Assembly: GCF_040054535.1 (NCBI RefSeq)
Contig: NC_090782.1
Coordinates: forward strand, 22,031,001-22,095,000
DNA length: 64,000 bases
Direction of reading: 5' to 3'
From: Antennarius striatus
Lineage: Eukaryota > Chordata > Actinopteri > Lophiiformes > Antennariidae
Shown: positions 40,346 to 53,079 of the stretch, piece after piece
How positions within the stretch are numbered: position 1 is the stretch's first letter
How the letters are laid out: every line of letters starts with the position of its first letter
Made by a program: the position numbers and the translations under genes
The notes under the pieces: generated by a model
Database searches by the model: none
What the model was told of the DNA's origin: nothing
What the model saw: the letters and a program-made list of their open reading frames with translations, nothing else

Positions 40346-43300
40346 CCGGATGCAGGTCAAAGATCCAGCTCGAGAAATACAGTATTGTTTTTGTTTTTCT
40401 AGGGTTCTTTCACAGACCAGTCCATCTGTTGTTCAAAAAAATTCAATTTCACCAGCTACTGATTCCTCCTGACTACTTTTTTAAAAAAAAGATGGAATAC
40501 ACATTTCTACTCATGTCAGAAAGATATGTGTTGTTAGCTTTTAGCGGTAGCGCCACAGACTGCAAATGACTGTCCACACTCCAGGAATGATAAACACAGA
40601 TGCAGTTTTTCTGCTACAGGGAGCACCTGGAGTGAAATACGTGGACCGCCGAGAGGAACAGGATGAATCAGACGCTCACGGAATGTCAGCGGCTCTTTTG
40701 TTCGGCATCTGTTGGCTCTCCTACGTACGAATTAGAATCATTTATAAAAAAAACAAAAAAAAACAAAAAAACTCTCACACAGTTGTCTATCAGTGGATTT
40801 TAATCAACAGCAACCAAAAAGAAAATCACAAAGGTGTGTTGTAATATTTATGTTTCATGGCAAATTAACTTGAGCCAGTAGGTGGGCCAAACCAGTGATT
40901 AGTGTGTCGAGCCTCCAGTCTGACCAGTGAGGCATTCGTAAAAGCAGTCTAATTAGAATTATGAATAAAACAGGACATTCTACTCAGTGAATAAATCAGC
41001 TATGTGATGGCATTCAATTCGTCCATGACTGACATAAACCAAATGGACTTTTCTCATTAGTAGTTTGTTGACTGTGTGACTGTTGTTGACCTTTCCTCCC
41101 ATCATCTGTGTGATTCCATTTTTGCGTTGTGTGTGTTTTCTCAGTAACTTTGCTCAGACTTGTTCACGCTCTGAGATTCTGCCTGTGTTTCCTCAGATTA
41201 TCCGTGAACCTGAACTGCCTGCATGATGGATGATTTATTAAATCGCCACACTGAACCTATTCTATCTGCACAAGAGCTCTCACAATGAAGCGTCCAGCAC
41301 ACACACAATCATAAAGTGTTGATCCTATTATAATGTCTTTATAATGATATTCCAGCATACCAACCCTTAAAAGTAATAAAGTTACTCTAAAAACTGTTCA
41401 GTTTTTAAAAGCTTCACTTCAGATCTACCATCATCGGCTTGTTTTATGCAGCGGATCATCAGACAGGACAAACAATCAGAAGGAACTGCTGCTCTTTGAA
41501 TTTATTTTACAGCTAACTTTACATATCAAACATTGCGGATTGTATCAAAGACAGACATTAAAATAGAAGCGAAAATCTGTCATCACAACATCAAAATGCA
41601 TAAATCCTGAAAATGAAATGGAACCGGTGCCCTCCAACCTCGTCTTTTGGAATAGAACATATTTGAAGCTACATTACATTAGCTCAGCAAGCTGAAAGAG
41701 GAAGCGAATAAATGTGAGGTATATGTTCAGCATATCCAAACAAAATCAATAACAGCCATTGTGTCAAAGACGCTATGATCGATGTGTTGCATCCCTTGGG
41801 GGGTAATTATTATAATAAACCAGCAGGGCCGTTTTTCTTTAAAATGCTGAAATGGTTTCCATGTCAGCTACAGACTGTTGTGAGTCATCACACTCAGTTC
41901 TCTCTCTCACACACAATGAAGCATCAACATTTTTGTTCTTATGGTCTATAAATAACATTTGTTTGTCTGCACATGCCATCCTGTGGTAGCACCGCAATGT
42001 GCAAGTGACTAACTGTGAATGAGGCACTTGATCTAATTTTGGATCACGGCCCCGGTGAGGATGGAAAAACTGAACCTGAAGATGAGGAGGAGGAAGAAGA
42101 GGAGAAGGTGGAGGACATCTTAAATGTTATCCTGTGTTTCGAGAATCAAGACACAAAGAGAATCTTTCCAGCGCAATTACTTTGACCAAATAATGAACTG
42201 AAACTGTTTTGATAATCGATAAAAGTGATTTTTCAATCAAAACATTTACTGAGGTCAGCGACTCCATTTCTATCGGATTTAGTTGGATGAAACAAAACCT
42301 GTCACAGAATAACACAGATTAAAATAATGAAGTTTAGTTTCTGCATAAAAATGGGGATTTAAGTGATATATAACACTCAAACATCCTATTTATAGAATGA
42401 ATTAATTCAAATAAAATGGGTTTACAATCTATAATTCATACACTGCAATGTTGCATACATGTCAAAATAATGACAACCCATATTTTGATCCTCCTTAACT
42501 TTTAATGATCATCTTAATTTAATTACCAGAAAATACATAGAGACACATTAAAATGGGCGAAAAACACAGACAGCATAAATATGTCAGACGACAATTCAGA
42601 CGACCTTGTCTGAATTCATCACAGCAGTAATGCTCCTCCTGATGGACTGGCACAGCCTCTAGACGACTTCCTGTGGGATGATGGTCCACGCCTCATCAGA
42701 GCTGCCCGGACTTGTCGGTGAGTCTGTGGAGGGATGTTCACACTCACAACCGGTCCAACAGATTTGCAGTTGGGTTCTGTTCAGAGGCATCATCTCCGGT
42801 TACTCCAGAACTGTGACTTCACTTCATCGTGTCCTGTATGGTTTTGTCATGTGTGTTATGTAGGGTCCCAAATGGGTGCCAGCGGCTCCTGGGGCAGATA
42901 TATCGGTCTTGTTTCTGGGGTCGTTCCGCATTGCATTGTAAAAAATTGCTTGGGCGCTCTTTCCTTGTTACTGTGTCACTCTGGTGTGGATGTAATGCAG
43001 GTCTGGTGGACTGCCCTGCCTCCAGCGTGCCACCGGCACATGTCACCCCATTTGTGGGTATCTTAGAGATGCCATTATCTCCCAGATCACACCTTTTTAT
43101 ACAGGTGGGTAATGGGTGCAAGGTGGGGGTGGGGGATATTACTCTAAAAAAAATTTTTTGAGACACAAAAAGAACATAAATTCACAAAAAATTAACTTCC
43201 TGAGATTTTGCCTTAATATGATGTAATAACAAAATATACTCTTCTACTATTGGTCATCTGTGATTATTGTGCTCTCATCATTCCATCAGTAATAATCCTG

Positions 43301-43399
43301 TTATCGATAAACTTTTACACAAAGAAAAGTTAGCGTTATAGCGTTTCTGCGCCTTAAAAACAAAACAAAACAAACATCTACCCCATAGGGGGGTATTTA

Positions 43400-43745
43400 T
43401 CATGGCTGTCTTACCCCATCACGCACTGCGCCGCCGCGTAAAGCTGCGCGAAGGTAACCGTCCGTCCCCTCCCATCGGCGCCCCCTGCCGCCGCGCACGG
43501 CCACACCTGCATTAAACGGGGAAAGTCCGTCCGGTGGAGAGGCAGAGACCGGAGGGCGACAGCTGAGCAAGCGGAGAAAAAAAACAAACCTCCGTCTGCA
43601 CGGTACTCGAAAAAGAGACACGGGAGAAGGCGTCACGGCGCGCCGCGATCGGTGCGACACACGCCGGGTGTGAGGATTAAGGTGAAGCAGCCCGGCGCGG
43701 ATCCCGAACAGAGGAGAGACCGAGTGTCAGCAGCTCAGAGGACAG
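43400..43745 (+). promoter_or_regulatory. CpG-rich promoter and first untranslated exon, likely of tmem125
   Basis: This roughly 350-bp block is far richer in CG dinucleotides than its surroundings (for example GCACTGCGCCGCCGCG and CGGCGCGCCGCGATCGG). It ends with CAGAGGACAG followed by GTAAGACC, a strong splice donor at 43745/43746. It encodes no convincing protein, so it looks like a CpG-island promoter with a 5' non-coding exon. The next plus-strand gene is tmem125, whose coding exon starts with an acceptor near 58.3-58.5 kb. That would make an intron of about 14.6 kb containing both large transposons. The link is inferred from position only. Confidence 0.5.
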
Positions 43746-46700
43746 GTAAGACCGGACCGGGGTGAATCCTGGCAGGAAGAAGCTGCACCGTTACAACTTT
43801 TTATATTTAAATCAGACGGTTTTTCTTTCTGTTTTACTGTTTTATCTAGGTTTGTGTTGCTTTCATCAATTTCTATCCATCCATCATCCATCCATCCATC
43901 CATCCATCCATCCACCCATCCATCACTGTTGCCTCTATTTTTAAATGCATAGCAGTATGTGTTCTATTGTATTGTCACATTTGTGCGTTATGGACTTTGA
44001 TGAAAGTTTACATTGAGGTTATAACTGCCATTAAAAACAAGGAAGTACAACACGTTGACAGGGTAGCACACCCTCACCTTTGCACCAGCAGGATGGAAGG
44101 CACTGGGTTCATATAACATGCACAGCAGATCGCCAACACAAAGGGGTACTGTTCTGATGTGAGGGCTGCTGCATTGTGCAAACTTCCTCAAACACAGAGA
44201 AGGGAAGTGTTGTCAATGCTGTTTTCAAGTTATTTTGATCGGAGCGGATCGATGCACAGTTCAGGAACGACCCCCTTTTAGAGCCACCTGGATCATGTGG
44301 ATCAATCATTAGACCAAAGATGAATAGGTCACGAGAAGTAGGGTATATACTTTCACGACACAATGATTCCACCTTAACATTTAGCTGAAAACAACATGTG
44401 ATAGAACGGGGACAGAAGTCAACACACAGTCAGCTGAAAGAGCAGGAAGAGGTGGAGAACAATGTGGGTCAATGATTGTCTATTGATGACCATGGAAAGC
44501 AGAGGAGTTACACCAGAGCCGTCTTTCGGTGAGGTGTGCGTATGCGTCCATGGACACGTTTGCGTCTTGTCTGAGCGCCACGGATGCCAGACATAGAACA
44601 GAGCAGAGAACAGGCGAGAATCTTAAATATTCCCAAGAGGCTGTTTGTTTCACAGTCAGCAGATACAGAGTCACGCATGTCATCAATAGCAGCTGCACTG
44701 ACTGTGTCCCTGGGCAGAGAATGTATCCACAGCAAAGCGTAATCAATTCATTTCAACTAATTTGGTGTTGTGAGTGTTGGCAAAAGATTAGACGTTTGTC
44801 TGCGGAGAAGAAGAAATCTTTTTTCTCTTGTAGTCAATGTGCCTCAAAATGCTAATCAATATTTAAACCACCTTATGCAAAAGACTTCAGTTTGTAGTCA
44901 TAGCAGCTGCGGGTGGTTGCGCTCTGAATTCCGTTGATCTGGTTCTCGGAGAGGACTAGAAGGTAACCAGGAAGTTACGGGTTGGTAACCGATAGCCTGG
45001 CACATGTTAAAGCAGTCAATTGATTTTTTTTTTTTTCACTACATAGAATTTCAACCAAATAAAAAAGTTTGATGCAACTTTTTAATCGATTGATTTGTTG
45101 GCACGTTTTTGCTGTCACAGACCTGGAAGGTTATATACTGCTAAATGTCTGCATTAGTCTAGCACACAGGTTTAGCAGGTTTAGCTTGTGAGAAAGCTAA
45201 TATTTGGTCATTTTCACTAAATGCAAATTGCAGCTGAGCCTGATTAGAGGGTCATTTGACTTGTGTGGTTCTTGGCTCGGACTAGTAGGCCACCTTAAAT
45301 GTTGTTATGTTATGGCTCAATAAGACCATATGACCTTGTGAAATGTTGAACTACCATTCTTACACCTTCGCAATTTCGCCAAAAAATAAATAAATAACGG
45401 AAATTTAGAATTGCTTAGAAGCATTTGAAGCCGAACTTTGCCGTAACATTCACTAATAGTTGGGACAATTTGTTTTGAAGTGCAGAGTTTCCTTGCTTCC
45501 AGTCATTTTAATAAGCTTATTTATGACTTCAGTTTTTGCACACGGACAATCCATAGCATGAAGGACATATTGACAGCAAGCCGTTCAATAGTTGTTGAGA
45601 TATTTCACGTATATCACAAACACCAACCTCTCATGTGGTGTGAGGTAAAGAAAGGGGACACTCAGGTAAAGATGCTTCGTTCTTTTGGGTAAATGTAAAT
45701 TTTACGACTTGAAAAAATTACCAAAATAAAAGCCAACACACCAGCGTTCCCCCCTTAAATCATTATGTGTGCTGCAGTGAAGAGAACTAGGATAGGTCCT
45801 GTCTGGTTTATTTTGTGCCAGCCGTCTCATTCATTATAATCATTATTGCCAGACAGCCGGTATTAAATTATAATATTCTGCATATCACCTCTGAACCCAC
45901 AAGAGGAGAGGAGGAGGGTTAAAAAAACAAGGAGTGGAGGAAAAAAAAAAAAGCCAGTAGCTTCCCATCGTCAGCAAGAGCGAAGCCGAAAGGGGACCGG
46001 CATGTTAATTGGTGATTTGATTAACATTTTAATATTGCAGCTGCGCACGACAGAGGAAAGCAGCCGGCTGTCCAGAGGTTCTCCTTTTTGAAATTAACGG
46101 TCACTCCTCCAACGCACGGATTGACAAAGCTTGATGATTAAGCATGTCGTTTTGGTCATATCCTCCAAATTTACTTTTTTTTCTTTTTGGAGATCTTTTG
46201 AAGCAGAAATATTGAAGACATTTTGCATTGGGGTGGTCCTTTAGGAGCCCTGTTTGGCTCCTTCCTTATTAAAGAGGGGTGAATGCATGGGGAACATGCA
46301 GCCTGTGCTAAATTAAACTGGATTGGGCCGGGCTGCGTTTTTGTTCACGGCAATGTGAGAGGAGGAAGTGTTATTTAAAAGGAGGGAAATTCCATATGCC
46401 ATATTGGGTAACAGACAGGAAATGTAGTTTTTAAGATTATTTGGGCTTTTGTTGTTACCGTGTTTGGGTCAAGTGTTGGCAATGCTCAGAATTTTTACTG
46501 AAGTTGATGCTGACGTGGATTTTCTAACGCCTGCGAGCAGATTCAAGAGGGAATAGATCTGTAATGACACCACAAACAGTGTAAACGCCACAGCATGAAA
46601 ACAGGTGCAGCAGGCTGTGGATGCGCCCGTCGTTGTGTGCTTCATGCCACCGGGGCTTTGAGTCAGGCAGCATTACCTGGAGCCGGAGGGGAATCAGTGC

Positions 46701-49133
46701 CGAAGACGAGTAATCCCTCCCCAACTCCACATCGCTCTCTCCAACAGCGGAACGTCGGTGTAGACAGCAGACGGACGAGATAAGAAGTTAGCCGGCGAAA
46801 GGAGCATTGGTGGTGAGATAGATGAGGAGTGAGCCAAAACAAAGTAAGGGAGGTGTGGAAGACCAGGGGGAGATAAGGAAGGCAAACAAATGGGGACGAG
46901 TGTGTCTGTGTCTGAATGTGGATAAAGTGTCGGGGGGGGGGCAGGTCTGGGTTCTGCTGTTGGGGTAATGCTGTGTCGTACCCCGACAGCAGAGGGAGAA
47001 TCGAGATGGGGGGAGAGGTTTGTTTAAGGTTCTTGGGAACATCAATAACGGGATTTTTAAAGGTGTCTAAAAAATATCACAATTAGATCATCTAGAAAAC
47101 TGTTTGAATACAGGGAGGCATTACATTTAACATCTTCAACATCTTGAGGAACATGCAGGTCATCATTTGGACTCTGACAGTCGTTTGTGTTCGGTATAGA
47201 TTCCCTTCATTGTGGCTGTGAAAATGTCTTAAATTTAAAGGTCTTTAAAAGTCTTGTTGAACCCTGTAGAAACACTGAACAATAAGAGGAGAGCTAAACC
47301 GTGAATCAGCACGATGATGAAGCATACCAACGTCTACATCATCCAGCTTTACATCACATGTAAACTTTCACTGAAGGAAAAGTCAGAGAGTCACCAACAT
47401 CATTTTGTTGAATCATGAATAAATTTGTTACATTTTCCAGTCAACACTTGATCGAGTCTTTCAATAAGACGAGGCACTCATGGCGCGAAGGCCAATCTGG
47501 TAGACTCTTAATCCGCTTTTATGCAGAAGGTTTAGCCTCTGATCATTCATACGATGACCGTTAGACCCGAAAATGGAAACCTTTTGCATTTTGGTCACAC
47601 ATTTAAGTGACAATGGCGTGAAAAAATTCCACTACACCGTTCTTGTGTAATCGGGACGATAGGGACACAACCCCACGTTGCTCCTGTTATTGTTCCTTAC
47701 AGGATTATTCAATTCTTTTACATCTCAATGCCGTTACATTTTGATATCTGTTTGTGCAGCACTGAAATTATTCCAGTTGAGGGTGTTGTCTTTACATCGT
47801 TTACCTTCGTCAAGTTGAGGAACTTTGATTGGGCGTGTAACTCAGGTGATAAAAGACAGTAAACACGGACCATTTTCTACATTCTTGATCTGAACAAAGT
47901 GCTAAAATTGCTGCAAAAATTGATGGAGGGTTTTAAACTGATTCACTGACAGAACAAGGGAGGGCTGGGTCAGTAAGACCTGCGAAAATTACACCTAGCT
48001 TTACAGTGCAGTGCGGCTGTACAGTACAGTTCCCCCTATTTTATTTTCTGTCTTAAGCTCACCCTCTCGTGATCCCTGACAAAGCGAGAGCATTGACACT
48101 GACTCAGCCATTGTGTCCTCATTGTTTCTGCGCCTTCATTGTAACTGTGGAGAAAAAAAAAAGAACGGTCCGTCTTGTCTGCATAACGATCTGTGCAGCA
48201 GCGTTTCCCTTCGCGAAGCCGCAGCATTATTCCCTAGCCCTGAGCTCATCTTCAGCCCCCTTCTCCTCTAAACCCCCTCCCCTGATCCCACTCTCTCGGC
48301 CCATTCCCTCAGCTTCAGCCGAGCCCTCTGCCCCATTTGGAAAAGCAGATGACAGCTCAGAAACATCCGTTACCCTCTTGCTGCACAAGAGCCTTCTTTT
48401 CTCTGCCTCCAGCCCCCGTGGCACTTGGCACCGATGCCCATCACACAGACAGATGGAGCCAACCCTGACCCTTCTCCTCACCCTCGGGGACGGCAGGGGA
48501 ATCAACCTCTGACCAGAGGAGGTTGGCTATGTGTGAACATGCCAGGGGGAGACAGGAAGGAGAGCAGAGGAGAGCGTCGCTTTGTCACCACGGAAACATA
48601 TCGGCTTGTCTCCTGCAGACTTCCCTTCAGCCCAACCCAAGGCCGACCGATGAAAACACAAATGGAGGGGAATTAGCATCAGGACTAGAGTTGCCCGTTA
48701 ATTGCGCCTAACGTGTTTTTGCTTTGATTATTTCATAGATACCTTGTTCCACTTTTTGGTGCTTGATTGGAGGGAAAGAGTGAACAAAATTCTAAATATA
48801 GAAATTCAAGGAGAAATGGAAACTACAAGAAAACTGATCTAAAAAAGAGAGGAGAGCCTACTTTGTTTTTTCTTTCCCTTCTTCTTCTTCTCCAGTTGCT
48901 TGTGCATTTACACGCATGCAAGGTTTTGGTTTCACAGTATGAAAGACACTTTTTCCATCCAAATATGAATGAAGCTTCTTCACAACAGAAAAAAACAACA
49001 ACATGTCGGATCAAATCTGTGGTCAGGTATGCCTTTATCTAAAGTATCTAAGGTTCAGCATCCCCTTAACCAAAGACATTTTCATTTTCATTCTTCCGAC
49101 TAAAAAAATAATAAAAAAAATTCAACCCCGGTC
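43746..49133. other. Non-coding stretch (putative tmem125 5' intron)
   Basis: No gene is supported. Besides the (ATCC)n array it is ordinary non-coding sequence. An open frame of 147 codons at 48069-48512 is low-complexity Ser/Pro and matches nothing known. Confidence 0.5.
43874..43924. repeat. (ATCC)n microsatellite
   Basis: About 50 bp of ATCC/CATC tetranucleotide repeat with small interruptions, 130 bp after the candidate splice donor. Confidence 0.9.
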
Positions 49134-49141
49134 GTTGAAAT
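49134..49141 (+). repeat. hAT target-site duplication, left copy
   Basis: GTTGAAAT, identical to 53072-53079. Eight-base duplications are the hallmark of hAT insertion. Confidence 0.95.
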
Positions 49142-49722
49142 CAAGGTTATAATAGTTTTGGATTTTTCATTAGTTTTTATTTTTATTTAGTTGTAACTCT
49201 TTGTTTTCAATTTCAGTTTAGTTTTAATTAGTTTTTAAAGCTAGTTTACTAGTTTAGTTTAGTTTTTATTTTTTGAAAATGCTTAGTTTTAGTTTAGTGT
49301 TTATTAGTTTTAGTCTTAGTTTTAGTCTTTTTTGGTAGTAAGGGATATTTGTCAGAGATTCAAAAAGTGCAATATGTGTTCTGTTTCTTAAGTGAGATGC
49401 AAGTAGTGCCTTTCTAAAACAAAAACATGAAAAACTCAAAACCCAGTACCTCATTAAGTTCAATTAGATTGGATGAACCAACTGACTTATCAAACTGGAC
49501 TGTCCAGCACTAGATGTAGGTACTACAACTCCATGGCAAATCATTTTATTGCTGATTAACAAAACAATATCTCACATGCTGTACTTGAAACACTGAGAGC
49601 AAGACAACTGTAATATACTACTCAATCAGAAAAAAAAAGTCCTTGAACTATAAATCAGTCAGCTATTTCAAAAAGTTTTTCAAGATTTCAAAACGGTGTG
49701 TTTGGATGAGGGGTTGTGTACT

Positions 49723-52700
49723 TCAGTCAAGCAACAACTTCTTGTTGATCTTGAGGAAAACACGCTGCTCCAGAGATGTGGTGGTTCTGTTTCTCAGGCC
49801 AGATGACAGCAGTCCACATACAGAGAAGATGCGCTCCACAAAGGCTTGTGAGGCAGGGGCACTAACAAGATCCAGTGCCACAGGGGCAAGTTTTGGATAG
49901 ACAGCCTCTCTTGATCTCCAGAACTGCAATGGGGTCTCATCAAACACAACCTGTTTGACTTCACTGAAATATTTCTCCATTTCAGTCAACACACTATTGG
50001 TCACATTAGGCTCATTTTTGGATGACATGTTGACCTCTATACGGGATGCAAGGAAGCGGTATTTCTGAAGGACAGTAGACGAGGCTCCTGTCAGAGTTTG
50101 AGAGGCCCTTGCAGTGGCAACATTGTCTTGAGAAGCAGTAGCTGGGTTATACTGGGCTGCCAAGTTCTGCACAAAGGACTGTGCTGCCCTCCTCAGTGGC
50201 GCTGTGTCTGGTGACTGAAGAACCAGCGAAACACTTGGATCCAGTAGGCAGGCTCCTGCTGGGGTTGCATCAAACTGTGTGGAATCAGGGCTCAGAATGC
50301 CAGCGAAACGTTCTCGCAAGGACTTCAGCAGCACTTGAGCTATCTGACTCCTAACAGTAGTTGTCAGCAGGTGTGCCTCAAGGTTTAGCAAGCATGGCAC
50401 TACTTGTGAGAGTGACTGGCTGTCACTCTGAAGCTGGTCTGTGTGAATGGCAAAGGGCTCAAGCAGCTTGACAAGGTTCTCCAGCTTAGCCCAATCGCTT
50501 GTGAGAAGTGTGTCCATGCCCAACTCCTCAAGTAGTTGGTTTAGTTCAGCTCTGGTCTCCAGTAGTCTTCTCAGCATGTCAAAGGTGCTGTTCCAGCGTG
50601 TGCTACAATCACGGACCAGAGTTTTGCCACACCTTTTGATCATTTCTTCATTTGCCACTGATGATTTCCTCACTGCATGTACCAGCTTTCTTGCTCTCGT
50701 TATCACTGAATCCACACTCGGGTGCTTCATGGCATCTTTCAGTGTGAGCTGAAGGGTGTGGGCAAGGCATGGCATTCTCTGGAACTTGTTGTTCTCTCCC
50801 TCCTCTGACAGGTCAAGTTCTTATCAAAGCAAAAAGACAAAAAAGGCCAATTTGGTCATTTAAGTATCAAATGTATAACACAAAAACAGTCACACAGTTC
50901 TGTTTTAATACTATTTGAGCAATGTATTTGATTTAATAAAAAAATGATTCATGAATTAGGGAGTTTGGCTGTGATAACCCTTTGTTCTAAAGCGGGCATC
51001 ATATTTATGTAAGCTTAATTGTTTTATTATATAATTTCTTATATTGTGAGCTCCATAAACTTTTTTTCCACAGTATGACACGTTGTTTAACAATGTGTCT
51101 CCATATTATTATTATTATTATATCTTGGATATGACATCATATTAAAATTACAATAGCAATGACTGGGGATGGCGAAAATGGTAGACCACCGGGCCTCATT
51201 AATTGGTTTATTTTGGTTAACCAAGAATATTTTTTGACTGTCTGTAAACCAGAATAACCGCAACAAACAACAGTTGCAGGCATTTTTTAAAGTTTCTGAA
51301 TATCATAAGCGATCATGGAGAAACCGTTATGTAAAGTAGGCATGCCGAATCCTGTCGGTGCTGACATCGCCAGGTTACATTATATATTCCTGTGTTTGTT
51401 TCTATCATAACAAAACGCCAACATTTGTAATAACGGTAGATAGGTTCACTAAATCATCCCAAACCAACGGGTAAATCAAACTGTCAGTCACCCACAAAAT
51501 TTTGAACCTGGGCATCCTATTTGGGTTGGGAAACCCAAATAGGATGCCCAGGTTTCATGTAGGCTTATTTCACAACATGAAATAAGCCTACACATAAAAA
51601 AAATTGTGTAGGCTTATTTCATGTTGTGGACTCCTGATGTAGGCTAAGTAGGTAAAATAGTATTGTTTGCAAAAACATGACCAAACCCTGATATCTACAG
51701 TAGGCTATCATCAGGTTATATTTGCAGCCTTTCTGCAGCATCTCCCTTTGTGTTTCCATTGAATGGAAAAATATGAAGTTGAACTTGACAATGCTGATTC
51801 GACCACCGTAATATGTAATATCCAGACTAAAAAGGGAAATTAAGATTTAAAAAATGTATTTGTCACTGTAAACACACTCACCGAGCCCTCCGTTCTCCTC
51901 ACCCTCCGCGTCCGACTCCTCTGAGTCTGACTCCATCCATAATTCCTCCTGTCCGTCTCCAGCACCTCTTAGCTGAGCCTGAGAAACGTCACCATCTTCT
52001 GCTCGCCTTCTTTCCCCAAGCAGTCGCACAGCCTTGACAATGTTGGAGCCGTTATCTGTCACGATAAGCAGCACCTTGTCTTCTCCTATGCCCCATGCCT
52101 CTAATGTCTGATCGATACAGCGGGCAATGGACTCCCCGGTGTGTGGGTGCTCCATTCGGTGCAGGTTAAGCAGAGCGTGGTGAACCTGGCCTCCAGGTGG
52201 ATGGTAAAAACAAGCCGACACACCCATGAAAGATGCTGTTAATCCTCTCTTGCTCCAACCATCTACGCACAGGGTCAGCTTCCTAGCCTCCCTTATGACT
52301 TCTTTTAATTTCTGCTTTGCCATGTCCATCTTAGCCCCTATTAGGCTACTGACTCTCGCAGCTCCGGGGATTTTGAATTTTGGTTCGAGTATAGCGGCGA
52401 ACTTTTTGAAGGCAATCGACTCACAAAGTCGTGTAGACATGCCAGTCTCAATAAACATATTAACTAATGCTTCCTCTCGCTTGTGGTGTTCTTGCGTATT
52501 TACCAACCAGAAGGTGTCAGGTCGCCGTTGGAAGCACTGCATTAGTGTTTTCTGTCCTCCTGTTGACACGGTTGTGTCGGGCTGCATCGTGCTGCCTGGC
52601 CTGGGGTTAGCTTCTGTTTCGGGGGAAGGAGGCTGGGTGTTCTCCCTTACTTGTTTAAGGTAAGCTAGGTTAGCCGTCTTGTGTGCGCTTTTCAAATGGA

Positions 52701-52851
52701 CTTTAAGATTCGTGGGATTTTTCCCCCTCAGAAAGGTTCCACATATTTGATCATGTTCCACTACAAGGCACTTACTCTTGTTTGAGACACAGTCATATTC
52801 AAAATATTCCCAAATAGGACTCTGGCGCTTTCTCCCTACTTTCGCTGCCAT
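49723..52851 (-). CDS. hAT transposase with N-terminal BED zinc finger (two exons)
   Basis: Exon 1 is 52851-51882 (CTCG|GTGAGT) and exon 2 is 50819-49723 (GATAAG|AACTTG). Joined, they give an uninterrupted 688-aa protein; an in-frame ATG at 52896 would add 15 residues. A BED-type zinc finger lies near residues 14-60 (Trp14, candidate ligands Cys28, Cys37, His52, His57). 'LCVDGWS' supplies the first catalytic Asp (197) and 'IVTDNGSN' the second (266). An acidic stretch (285-320) and 'CLAHTLQL' (341-348), the Cys/His motif of the hAT insertion region, follow, with 'DCSTRWNS' near 395. The C-terminal hAT dimerisation domain (about 602-680) holds 'AFVERIFSVCG', where Glu652 is the probable third catalytic residue. 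The enzyme would cut out and reinsert the element. The intact frame and all three acidic residues suggest it may still be active. Related domesticated host genes are the ZBED family, but the surrounding ends and duplication show this is a transposon. Confidence 0.9.
51505..51554. repeat. 23-bp perfect inverted repeat, 4-nt loop
   Basis: Arm 1 at 51505-51527 (begins AACCTGGGCATCC) and its exact reverse complement at 51532-51554 flank GGGA. It lies inside the hAT transposase intron. Confidence 0.9.
51558..51628. repeat. Three-copy inverted motif forming alternative hairpins
   Basis: The motif TGTAGGCTTATTTCA occurs at 51558-51572, inverted at 51578-51592, and again direct at 51607-51621. The central copy can pair with the left one (15 bp, 5-nt loop). 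It can instead pair with the right one, where 51571-51592 and 51607-51628 match over 22 bp with a 14-nt loop. Confidence 0.9.
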
Positions 52852-53071
52852 GCCGCCCGACGGATTGATACACTGACAAAGACGAAAACTAAGCAAATTT
52901 TCTCAATCATTTCAGTTTGTTTTAGTTAGTTTTGTAAACACACAATACAGTTTCAGTTAGTTGTCGTTTTCTTGCAAAGCCTCGTTTTTATTTTTATTTC
53001 AGTTAACGAAAATATTTGTACACATTTAGTTTTCGTTATTTCGTTAGTTTTCGTTAACGATAATAACCTTG

Positions 53072-53079
53072 GTTGAAAT
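53072..53079 (+). repeat. hAT target-site duplication, right copy
   Basis: GTTGAAAT, identical to the left copy. Confidence 0.95.

Larger units (their letters stand above)
37806..43399. other. Non-coding stretch
   Basis: No gene is supported. It contains a dispersed-repeat copy at 39.16 kb and a SINE-like B-box at 40.3 kb. A GC-richer segment at 42.6-43.1 kb reads open in more than one frame without matching a family I know, and could be an unassigned repeat. Confidence 0.5.
50820..51881 (-). other. Intron of the hAT transposase with strong inverted repeats
   Basis: This 1,062-bp intron has the donor GTGAGTGTG at 51881 and an acceptor after a T-rich tract ending at 50820. It holds the perfect 23-bp hairpin at 51505-51554 and the triple inverted motif at 51558-51628. 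Confidence 0.8.
49142..53071 (-). mobile_element. Complete hAT-superfamily DNA transposon
   Basis: The element spans 3,930 bp between two exact copies of GTTGAAAT. Both ends begin CAAGGTTAT when read inward; the first 16 positions match at 14 (left CAAGGTTATAATAGTT, right CAAGGTTATTATCGTT), after which the ends diverge. The left 200 bp are packed with TTAGTTTT-type subterminal motifs, and the right 160 bp contain TTAGTTAGTTTT and AACGAAAACTAA motifs, plausible transposase-binding sites. Inside is one two-exon transposase on the minus strand, open from start to stop. The exact duplication and intact frame indicate a recent insertion. If the CpG exon at 43.7 kb belongs to tmem125, the element sits in that gene's intron. 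Confidence 0.95.

Noticed and set aside
48069-48512. Plus-strand open frame of 147 codons
   Set aside because: Low-complexity Ser/Pro composition, no motif, and the opposite strand is also open; more likely GC-rich non-coding DNA.
50447-50752. Plus-strand frame within the transposon, and 52226-52663
   Set aside because: Both are antisense shadows of the hAT transposase exons.
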